Shown piece after piece: positions 34,418 through 44,800 of a DNA stretch of 64,000 nt. Made by a program: the position numbers and the translations under genes. The stretch's first letter is position 1; the number at the start of each line of letters is the position of its first letter. The notes beneath the pieces were generated by a model. The model searched no databases and was not told the origin of the DNA. It saw only the letters and a list, made by a program, of their open reading frames with translations. The stretch comes from Cheiracanthium punctorium (taxonomy: Eukaryota; Arthropoda; Arachnida; Araneae; Cheiracanthiidae), in the NCBI GenBank assembly GCA_038373885.1, contig JAWZYV010012359.1:107735-171734 (forward strand). Reading direction: 5' to 3'.

Positions 34418-36370
34418 TTGTGGAGGCACACTCGTGTTGTATTTATCCCTAAGCCCAGGAAAGACAACTATTTTGAGGCTAAGTCTTTTAGACCTATTAG
34501 TCTCTCTTCTTTTCTCTTAAAGGCTCTTGAGAAGCTTATTGATAGGCACATTAGGGATACGTTGCTTAGTCGTTCCCCTTTGTCTGTAAATCAGCATGCC
34601 TATCAGCCTGGCAGATCTACTACTACTGCTCTTTATGATCTTGCTTTTACTGTCGAGAAAAGTGTCTGCTGTAAGGAAGTGGCACTTGCTGTTTTTCTTG
34701 ACATCGAGGGAGCCTTTGACAGGGTTCCCTCTGGTACGATTTTGTCTGCCCTTGCTTCCAAGTGTGTTGATAAAACTGTCTGTCAGTGGATTGATAATCT
34801 ACTCTCGTACAGGCTCATCTCTGCTTCGCTTCTGGGGGATACCTTGGTGGCACGTCTTTCTGCTGGTACTCCCCAGGGTGGGGTTCTTTCACCTTTATTA
34901 TGGTGTATTGTGGTGGACTCCTTGTTGGCTAAGCTATCTAGCATTGGGGTCCACTGTATTGGCTATGCTGATGATATTGCCATTGTGGCCAGGGGCAAGT
35001 TTGGCCCGGTAGTCACTGGCTTCATTAACTCGGCCTTGAAAGCGGTGGAGAGCTGGTGTTCTGATACTGGGCTTTCTGTCAATCCCCTGAAGACATGTTT
35101 GGTTGCTTTTCCTAGTGCTAAGCACTTCAAGTCTTCTAAGCTTTCCTTTTTTGGACAGCCAATTGCATATTCTTCTTCGGTGAAGTTTTTGGGTGTTTAC
35201 TTTGACTCCCATTTGGGGTGGAAGAATCACCTTGATTACTGTCTTGCTAAGGCCAAACGAGTCTTTTGGGCTTGTAGAAGTGCTATTGGCAGGACTTGGG
35301 GCCTGAGTCCTCTGTCTATTCATTGGATCTACACCATGATTGTTCGCTCTATCATTGCGTATGGGTCCATTGTTTGGTGGTCTAGATCTTCCTTAGTTTC
35401 ATCTAGGAAGGATCTTACCCGTGTTCAAAGGATGGCATGTTTGGCTATCACGGGTTGTCTTCGTACAACTCCTACTGCAATCACTGAATTGCTTTTAAAC
35501 CTTTTGCCTCTGCATTCTTTTATTGAGGCTGAGGCCCTGGTCTGCAGAAAGAGGCTTATGGACCTGGGGTACTGGAAGGGTTATTCACAATACCTTTCAT
35601 GGGGTGATCTTGATTCATCTATGTTGACGCATCCTCTCTGTTGCATGCCTTCTGATAATATGCTTGTCAGGCATGTCTTTGACGGATCTTTCTCCGTTCG
35701 TTTCCCCTCTAGAGATGACTGGCGAAAGCCTCCTATTTATAGTAAGAACAGGTGTAGCGTGTGGTACACTGATGGCTCCAAGCTTGGTAATCGTACTGGA
35801 GCTGGAGTTTGTTGTCCGGACAATGGCATTAAGCTCTTTTATTCTCTGGGCCTTCATGCCTCTGTCTTTCAGGCAGAGGTTTATGCTATCCTTATGTGTA
35901 GTATTTTCTGTTTAAAGGCTGGTTACTCCAGGAAGCATATCTTCATTTGCTCTGACAGTAGGGCTGCTCTGTTAGCCTTACAAAGCACTGCTATCTCTTC
36001 CTACTTGGTCTGGGAGTGCTACTTGGAGCTTTGCAAGCTCTCTCGTCTCTATAAGGTTACTCTGTATTGGGTTCCTGGCCATTCTGGCATTCCCGGCAAT
36101 GAGATGGCTGATTTCCTTGCCAGGGCGGGCTCTAGTTCCTCTTTTGTTGGCCCTGAGCCGGTTCTTGGCATCTCGGGCAAAAGTTATAGGGATACTGTTC
36201 TTAACCACTTTCGGAGGCTTCAGTATTCTAACTGGCTTAATTGTGATGGCCAGAGGCAGGCTAAAGAGATTAATCTTGGCTTCCCTGGTGACAGATGCAA
36301 GGAACTTCTGCGTCTCAATAGGTCCAGTCTTCGTAGGGCTATTGGTCTTAACTGGGCACTGTTGCCTTAA
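34418..36370 (+). CDS. LINE reverse transcriptase-RNase H, N-terminally truncated
   Basis: Residue numbers start at the TTG at 34418. The frame is open further left (RYVPTLW precedes), so this is not a true start. The RT domain shows RPISLSSFLLKALEKLI (26-41), FLDIEGAFD (93-101, first catalytic aspartate), GTPQGGVLSPL (150-160) and the catalytic YADD (183-186). RNase H follows with YTDGS (450-454), AEVYA (486-490), SDSRAAL (512-518) and NEMAD (561-565), so its acidic residues are present. The enzyme copies its own RNA into DNA at a nicked target. No endonuclease domain is encoded here. The frame leaves the family sequence near residue 642 and stops at 650. Confidence 0.93.
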   Translation: MWRHTRVVFIPKPRKDNYFEAKSFRPISLSSFLLKALEKLIDRHIRDTLLSRSPLSVNQHAYQPGRSTTTALYDLAFTVEKSVCCKEVALAVFLDIEGAFDRVPSGTILSALASKCVDKTVCQWIDNLLSYRLISASLLGDTLVARLSAGTPQGGVLSPLLWCIVVDSLLAKLSSIGVHCIGYADDIAIVARGKFGPVVTGFINSALKAVESWCSDTGLSVNPLKTCLVAFPSAKHFKSSKLSFFGQPIAYSSSVKFLGVYFDSHLGWKNHLDYCLAKAKRVFWACRSAIGRTWGLSPLSIHWIYTMIVRSIIAYGSIVWWSRSSLVSSRKDLTRVQRMACLAITGCLRTTPTAITELLLNLLPLHSFIEAEALVCRKRLMDLGYWKGYSQYLSWGDLDSSMLTHPLCCMPSDNMLVRHVFDGSFSVRFPSRDDWRKPPIYSKNRCSVWYTDGSKLGNRTGAGVCCPDNGIKLFYSLGLHASVFQAEVYAILMCSIFCLKAGYSRKHIFICSDSRAALLALQSTAISSYLVWECYLELCKLSRLYKVTLYWVPGHSGIPGNEMADFLARAGSSSSFVGPEPVLGISGKSYRDTVLNHFRRLQYSNWLNCDGQRQAKEINLGFPGDRCKELLRLNRSSLRRAIGLNWALLP

Positions 36371-36587
36371 AAGGCATCTAAATATAATGAAGGTTGTCGA
36401 TAATCCCACTTGTCGGGGTTGTCTTCTTAAAGAGGAAACTGTGTTGCACATCCTCTGTGAGTGCGAGTACTTTTCGGCTTACAGGTTTGAGCATCTTGGG
36501 AGCCATATCATTGAGCCCTGGGAGCTTCACAAAATGTCTGTTAGATCTATGCTGATGTTCGCATCTGCTACTGGGCTCTTTTCATAG
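36340..36587 (+). pseudogene. LINE pol C-terminus, shifted frame
   Basis: In the neighbouring frame the family sequence continues as VLTGHC, then a CxxC...HxxxxC zinc knuckle (CRGCLLKEETVLHILCEC) and a tail ending at a TAG at 36585-36587. One small insertion or deletion around 36335-36360 separates it from the 650-codon frame. The shift is most likely a mutation. A sequencing error or a programmed shift cannot be excluded from one copy. Confidence 0.82.
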
Positions 36588-36761
36588 GCCCTTCAGGACT
36601 TGGGGTTGGTACAATAGACCCATGGTCGCGGTGCCTGGCCCCCTGTGGGCCTCCCCTCCATAAGTCATAAGTACGGTTTGTAAGCATTTTTGAGGCAAGT
36701 CACAATTGTTTGGCAAATTTTCACTAGCTCCCGCCTTTAAAAAAAAAAAAAAAAAAAAAAC

Positions 36762-38267
36762 TAACACTCAAAGAATTTAAAAACTTAACTAGATAGTTAT
36801 TGATTTCATCATCATCATGGCAAATTGTTTTATCTGACCAGGTATACAATTAAGTCTGCATTAATAAAAGTAGAATCATCATTTTTAGGTTCGAAAATAA
36901 CTGACTTTAATATGTTGTCTCAGAGTATGTTTTCAAAAATATTTCCATACACTTCATTTTATTAATAACAATAATATTTTCATCTCCTATTAATTGCTGA
37001 GATATTTCAACAGTATTTTCGGTGAAAATGTTCTTAGCCTACTGCATCATAATTGTCAACCAATTGTTATGATGCTGTGGAGCATCATTGGGATTGCAAC
37101 CTGCCCTGTTCGGTTCGTTTTTCCACACCTTTAAAACGGGAAATTTACAACACTTCATGCACTTATCACCCTTCAAAAAAAAAAAAAGCTCACAAAGCGG
37201 AGGGCTAAAGAACATTTTTGTCATATTCATATTTCACCATGAATAATTTCATTTTTTGCAAATTTTGTTACAATTCTATAACCCTACAGTATTGTTGTAG
37301 CTTAATGTTGTTATTTCAAAATTGACACATCAGTGGAACCATCACCCGACTTGGTGCAAAATATTTCATGCCAATTTACTTCTCTTAATTTTTTACAATG
37401 CATGAACAAATACATAAATTTTATCATTCACACAACCTTCTCCTTTTAAACTTTGCCAAATCTCACACTCCTCCTTTCACGCAATGTGCAGTAAAGGGGT
37501 AAAAAAAAAAAAAAAGTATTTCCTTCACGTATATTGTATATAGATATGGAAATGGGTTAATTTAAAATGTATGAACAATTCAACATTTAACCAATAGCTT
37601 CCGAGCATTTATTCACTAAATTGGGTTATTTCCGAGCTGATTTCACCATGCGAAGTGCCACCTAGTGAGCATTTTTGGAAATAAACTTTTCAAAGACCTC
37701 CCTTGAGTGCATCTTGTGTACAGTCCATATGCCGAATTTGGTGGCAATATGCTTACCAGTTTCAGATGCAGAATGCTGTTTATGGAAAAAGTTTAATCAT
37801 ATCCACCCCATATATGTATACATATATATACATACATACATACATATGACCCTTTGTCATGCAACTAACAGAAACCTAGCTATTTTTGTTTTTTCATTTA
37901 ACTAGATTAATTCAAGTGGTGTTAATTGATGATTAGAACTTGAATAGTTTAATTTCCTTTTCATCTTCACTTATTTGGGGTTCTTGCAGTTAGGCTTAGG
38001 CCAAAGAGATCTCACTTGGTAAATAATTCCAACTTTATTGCTACATAGGTTTTTGTGCAACATTTAAGCCTATGCTTTCACTATTATTCACGGTTCCGGA
38101 TTTTTTTAAAATGCTCTTTAGATAATGGGATATCCATATTACATAAGTTTTTTTATATTATTTATATATATACACAAATTAGTAAAATCGTAGAAAGCAT
38201 TCAACTTAATTAAGCATTTTAAATCCTCTAGAAAAAATAAGACAAAGTAAATGTAAGAAATAATAGA
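36762..38267. other. Intergenic sequence between LINE and Sec13
   Basis: Nothing coding. A TA/CATA microsatellite lies at about 37808-37848. Confidence 0.55.
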
Positions 38268-38274
38268 TTTTATT
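38268..38274 (-). terminator. Candidate Sec13 polyadenylation signal
   Basis: AATAAAA on the - strand, about 500 bases after the Sec13 stop. No closer canonical signal was judged better. Inference. Confidence 0.4.
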
Positions 38275-38776
38275 CACATACATGCACATAAAATTATTTT
38301 TTAAAATTATTAGCATGTTTAAATATACATCCATTTACACATATTTCTAACAAAAATTGCTGTGATTTAATAAAAGAAAACTCAGTATTCAATCTGATTT
38401 CAAAAAATCCAAAAGGTGATAGTAAAATAATATAAATTAAATAAAAACTGTGATGAAATGAAACAAAACAAAGTGCAATAAACATCCATACCACATTTTC
38501 GGAGATTAAGAAAACAAAACAAAATTATTAAAAATTAGAATCATTGTCAAATAATAAAAGCCTCAATCTAATCCTGAAAGTAAAAAGGAACAAATTCTTT
38601 GCAAGTAACTAGTAATTTATAATTTGACATAATAAAGATACAGAAACTAACTTCAGCTACTGAAAAACAATACTTTTGGCATTAAATGCATAAGTTATCA
38701 ATACAGTGATTGACCAACAATAGAGCTTAAAGAGAAATCTTCAATTTTTCAAAAATCAACAGTTTTAGGAACAATC

Positions 38777-38860
38777 TCAGCCTTTTCTATCTTCTGGACC
38801 TCTATGTACATCATCCAAGCGAACCCACTGGTGATCATTAACAGCTTTCCATAAAGTGAC
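38777..38860 (-). CDS. Sec13: Sec13 exon 9 (last coding)
   Basis: The acceptor TTTCAG reads from 38866 to 38861. It encodes [20 protein letters not shown] then GPEDRKG and a TGA stop. It completes the last WD strand (GGDNK-VTLW). Confidence 0.95.
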   Translation of the reverse strand, partial: VTLWKAVNDHQWVRLDDVHRGPEDRKG

Positions 38861-41800
38861 CTGAAATAAAATAAAAATGATTAAAATATATAGTTTAAAA
38901 AGGAAAGACGAAGACTGAACAAACATATGAGATATACAGGGTGTCCCAAAAAGGTGGAACGGGATTTAATTCTTCATCTATTTAGAGATAAGTAGGCAGT
39001 GAAAATTGAAGAAAATGTTACACTTTAGTTTTTATACAACTCCCATATAAAAAAAAAAAATCCCAGTTAGCAAAATTTGTCCCATATACTAATGAGCCGA
39101 TATACAAAATTTGAGCATCATGCCACAATAAGTGTCAGATATATGAAGGTAAATACAACGCTGACTTAAACCACTTTTCAACAGCTGTCATAGGGAAAAA
39201 ATTATGCCGAATGATTGCATTTTAGGGGAAATATAGAAATTACAAAAGAAATTTTTTTTCCCACTTGAGAAATACACATTTACATTCAAAATCTTGTATA
39301 GTCCCCGATTACCTTTCTTTGAAGATATCTCTGTGATGTTAAATGATAAAAGACTCAAATTTGGTATATCACCTCATTAGTGTATGGGGCGCATTTTACT
39401 AATTAGGAATGTTTATGTATGGGGGGTGGTATAAAAATTAAAATGGGTAACTTTTTATAAATGAACAAGAGGAACTTTTTCTTAAAGCAGTCTTATTCCC
39501 AACCTTATTTTGAACATTTTTTCAATTTACAATCCCCACTTATCTCTTAGTAGATAAAGAATCGAAGCCCTTTTTCACCTTTGTGATAACACCCCGTATA
39601 ATGTAAGGCACACTGTGATGCTTTTTGCAATTCAAACTGATCTATAATGTTCAAGAACAAAGTTTTATATTTATAAAAAAAAAAAAAAACAGAAAACAGG
39701 TACTTTGTTAAAATCATGCATGGAGATACCGTTTACTACTAAACTGGGCCTTCGCAAGAATTTGAGAGAAATTCACAATAGACTGAAAGTAAGCTCCAAT
39801 TGACCAATGTTCTTACTAGACTCAATATTTAAGAAAAAAGTTTTAGGTACCTTGGTGTCTCATTCAGGGCATTGATTTTTAAGTTTACAGTTTAAACTTT
39901 TTTTTTTTTCCCAGAAAAAAATTAATAATTATACAGTAAAACCTTGATAAGTCCTAATTTAAGGGACCAAGATGTTTAGATGACTTAAGCGGAATGAACT
40001 AGTGCTTAAAAATCTCATTTATTCAGCTTCCTGGATTTACTGTTTTTATTTTTTAACTAGTTTCCTACCCATCGCAAGCTGATCACCATCTAAGTCACAA
40101 GTTAAGCAGAATTAATGGGAATAGGTGACGAGTAAATGATGCTTGAATAATATTGCTGTGTAATAGAGCCAGACAGGACTCAAGGAAAATGATGACTTAT
40201 CCAAGTGACAAGTCATTTAGTTTTACTGCATAATGAAACAGACTGCTATAACATAACACATTTAGCAATGTACTAACTGCGTATCCTGGCATTGACGGAG
40301 GACAGCTTCCCAAAAAAGACATGTTCACTTATGTACCCTAATCTAGTCCTGTGGCTTATTTTCACAACTACCAATGCATAAAGTGAGTATGAATTTTACT
40401 AAATAAGTAATTAAAAACAAAACATTAGTTTGCATATGTGTGCAATCCTTCAACCACTCAATTTGAATCATCGAAAATTAAATCTTTAAATTAAAAAAAT
40501 AACCAAAAAAATTGCCAAGTCTCATTTCATTATCTCGAAATTTGTGATTGCAAGACAAGGGAGCAAGGGGGGAGTCATTCAAACAGATGCATGACAGCCT
40601 GGTGTGGCGAGTACTGGAAAAGAATGACCAAATGGGGAAAAATCCATTACATATTTCAGAAGATATTCTTTAAAAATTAAAATCAAATATAAATAAGTTA
40701 TTAATCTTTTTCACGTTGACACAACATGCATATTTTTTTATGAAAAATTATTAATACAAATCCTAATTACTATTGTCTAAATTTAAACTAATAATCTATT
40801 CTAAACTTAATTTAAAAGTTTTTAACAATAACTGTTTTTTAAAGCTTTCAATTTTCCTCTTAGCCTTTTCATTTGCAGTGCAATAACGTACTTCTAAATC
40901 ATTTCGCTCTTATCAGCTGCTTAAAAATAAAATAACAGTTGACGCCAGTTTTTCTCCTGCTAAAAGAATAATCATAACCCCCCCCCCTTCGCTCGCATAT
41001 GCATATATCTGTTGGTCTGAACGACCAAAAACAAAGTTTAAGGATCATAATCCAAAAAAATTCTGCTGTAGGGAAAAAATAGATGACTAAGATTTATGAG
41101 ATAAAATCCAACTTTATTACCATCCATGCAAAAAATTTGCTACACATTTATCAAAAAGGTCCCAAGCATTAGCAGGGAAAAAAATCACAAAAGCTTTACC
41201 ATTAAAACCAGGTCTTAAAGACCTGAAAAATAGTTAATCAATTAATCTGAACTAGCGGTCCCAATAAAAAGGGTGGATGGCTGAGTTAGATTAATTTAGC
41301 CCTAACACTCAAATTTATATTTAAGTTTAAAGATTCATATTAATTGTTAGAAAGGCATGGTCAAAAACATTTTAATCTACATTAGAAAGGGTAGCTGTAC
41401 CCAAAGAAATAGGCCTCAACCGAGGTTTAAAACTAGCTAAATTAAATAAAATGCACCATCTCCTACACTATTCAGCATAAACGAGAAGTGGCAAAGAATT
41501 CCTCAGAATTCTAGCTTAAATACGATTCTCAAATGTAATTTGCATCTGTAAGCTTTTAGATATTAAATGTAGATCAATCCGATTGGATCGAGAGCACCCA
41601 CAGAAATGATATCACAAGAAATCACGCCTACTCATTTAAATATTACGATTCAAAGAAAACTTTCTTCAGCGCTATGGCTATATGGCTCTTTACTTGCGAA
41701 GCAAGCTAACGCAACTGCATAGCAGAATTGAATTACCGGTGGTTGAACACGCCAAGGAATCTGTTTACTCAACTCCACCCTTTAGATTGTTTACATTTTC

Positions 41801-44800
41801 GCCGAACAAGCGGCATTTCAGAAAACCGTTTGTAAGTTGGATAGTGGGGAACGAAAGGGTTTTATTTAAAAGTTATTACGTTTTTAAATATAAGTATTTT
41901 CAGTTAAGTTTTTATTTTAAGACTTATTTAATATTTAAGTTACAGGAAAAATTTTTCAAATAAAACAACAATATCTCTGCTCGGCTGAAGCAGATGTGTT
42001 TCTCTTGTGGTTTTGCCCTGCTGCGCAGGGAGCATATTGAAGCGTCTCGTAAAACACCTGCTAATGCCTCGATTGTTCGAGACTCTTGTTTCCATAAGAA
42101 TATGTTTAATGGTCACTTTTTTTAGCAGTTAGGCAGTTGTTTTCGGTGGGGCAAGCCACTCACTTCACGTGAGGAGACTTTGCCCGCCGACACGCAAGGC
42201 CCGCAATGGCATCAACGCTGTAATTTTTTTATGAAGATGCTTGCCCAAGTCATCGTATTTCTAAATGTCCATTTTTTTAAGTTTTCATTAGTCAAATGAA
42301 TCTGATTTTCTGAACAAATAAATAATTACACCTAAAATTGTGATATGTGATCTCATCCTTTTTGTTGTGTGCTTCAGTGCTCCTTCCGTCACTGTAGGAG
42401 AGTCGACGAGAGCGAAAAGATGGATGTCTCTTACCACAATAGTAGTATGAGTCAAAATTTTGTTGGCTTCTTTTTGTTCAAGTGTGTAGATCTTCATTTT
42501 GTTGTGCTTCATGACCAGTTATGATTCATTCATTCCTTTGAAATCGGATTTAGTTTGCTCGTATTCGAGAAATAATTACGATGCCGATTTAACAAAAATC
42601 TTTTTAACTGCGCTGCATTCGCAGGTAAATCTTAATTCTCCCTACGGAGCTTGATGCCTTGTTTTGATTCTGTACAACGCAGTGTTGGTTCTCTTCAAGA
42701 TTCTCTATAATATGTGACAACAATTTATACCAACCAACCTTGTATTTACGATCACCTTACCACAATTATTATTATTTTTTTTTTATAGCAAGAAAATTGT
42801 TGACTCGGAATCAATATCAAGTTTTTTAAAAGGATATTTCTGTAAATAATTTCTTTGCAATCTTAAAAAGTCAAGACATGCAGAAAAAGGCTTTTTTTTT
42901 TTCACAATTTTTAAAAATTATCTTTAAAAAATTAATTTAGCTGTGATGTTCCATAATAGTTCATTTAAAAAAGCATTCTGGGCTTTCCAATGATATTAGA
43001 AATATAGATTTCTGACAAAAATTTCAGCAATAGCTTTCTCTTGTCCTATTTAGTCAGCGTGCCAAATTTTGTCCAGATCCAACAAACGGTCTAGGCGTCT
43101 ATAGCAAACAGACAAGAAAGCTATTATATACAAACTTCAGAAATATAAATTCAATAACTCTTGTAGTTATTTCATTTGCTCACATCCGGATGCATGCCAG
43201 ATTGTTCTAGACTAGATGCTTGCATATTACAATATTTTCTGAGACAAAAATAGAGCTAATGAAGAAAATTCTTAAGTCTCTGGTATAACTCAAACACATT
43301 ACTTTATTTTAATTATAAGTTAAATGAATTTTTAAAAGAAATACCCCAAGCCATATACACTACAATGTTACTGTGAAAACAAAGTGAAACATATAAAATG
43401 AGCCATAGAACAAATTCAGTTACCTTATTATCACCTCCAGACACAGCAAGAACATTTCCAGTTACTGACCAACTGACATGCCAAACTACATCATCAAAAG
43501 TATGGAGGACTTTAGGAGTCCATGATGTTTCCTTAGTCTTTGTCCAAATTATCACTCTCTTATCCTTGGGGGAGAAAAGAACACATACGCTTACTTTCAG
43601 AAAAATTTTTAATTCAATAATGAAATCAAATTAAGAATATAACATCAGCTAAGCATAAATTGTATAACTTAATAAAATGAAAATATACGATTTAAATAAA
43701 CTCAGGTATCTAATTGACATATCATACGGCATATTTTAACACCCTCCCCCTGCATCCATTTTCTTTCAAATCAGTTTCTTAGAACTCACTTTTTTAAACC
43801 TAGGGCATACTTGAGAGCTCATTTTTATGACCTTGATTTTAAAAAATACAGTAGACCCCCCCTCCAATAACACGGGTCCATAAAACACGCATCCTTAGAA
43901 CATGTCGAAAAAATTGTGATCGGGTTCCCTATAACAGATTAAAAGAGACTTGTATATCATCTGCTTTTTCTAATTGTGGTGTACAATAATATGAGTATCT
44001 GAAAGAACTTTTGTATGATTTCATTCTATTTCAGAAATAAAACGTTTCATTAAAATAAATCTGCAAATTTAAACCCGATTCAACTTAGAGGAAGTACGCA
44101 TCAGTTTATCTCTGGTGCATATGTAGTGTCAAGTAAGCAGTATTTAAGTGAAAAGTGAAACAAATTACTCAAATAAGGTGTGCAGCAGTTGAAAAGCACG
44201 ATTTACACTCCAGATGGGCCATAGCTCAGGACCCGTACAACATGAATCCATATAACACGGAACAAATCTACAGTGTTATGGGGGGTCTACTGTAGTGTTT
44301 TCATTTTTTTCTAATTCTTAAAAAAAAAAAACTTCAGAAAGAAGCCTCCTTAAATAGTTACTGTTTTGTGTATTTGGAACCCACAAATGTTGGCAGCCAG
44401 TGCAACCCCTGCAGATTACAATAAGTTTAAAGAACTGTTATTATATAAATAAAATAATCAATATTTTTTTTATTTTCAATATAGCTGGCTCTGTACAAAT
44501 CTAACAAATTCTGTAATATTGTCCATCAGGGTGTCTACCAAATTTCTGAAAGAAAGTCAATTTCCTGACTTTTGGAAGGTCCCGGGAAAAAAAATTCCTG
44601 GCCAATGGATTTTACTTTGGAAAATTGCACAATGCCCCCTCCTTTGTCTTTATATTCGCAAATTTTGTACAATTTCTTGAAATCAATTTTAACTGAAGTA
44701 TACAGGATTAAGCTTTCATCAATTGAGAAACAGAAGTAGTCGCACTTTCTGATAGAATTAACTAAGGGCCAAAGTAGACTCACGTCTGTTTCAGTACGCT

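Larger units (their letters stand above)
34350..36761 (+). mobile_element. 5'-truncated LINE (RNase H-bearing, I/R1-like group)
   Basis: The element starts within the reverse transcriptase reading frame at about 34350 and ends in a poly(A) run of 22 (36738-36760). It lacks ORF1 and the endonuclease, as expected of 5' truncation during target-primed insertion. It is GC-richer than its flanks. The main frame is open for 650 codons, so the copy is young, with one frameshift near 36340. A target duplication was not identified. It lies between the convergent kinase and Sec13 genes, in kinase orientation. Confidence 0.9.

Noticed and set aside
34596..36451. Other open frames over the LINE on both strands
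   Set aside because: Shadows of the reverse transcriptase frame; only the 34418-36370 frame and its shifted continuation carry family motifs.
41682..41963. 93-codon open frame in Sec13 intron 8
   Set aside because: No recognisable motif, AT-rich tail, opposite strand to Sec13 and no supporting signals.
43398..43634. + strand frame over Sec13 exon 8
   Set aside because: Complement of a confirmed Sec13 exon.
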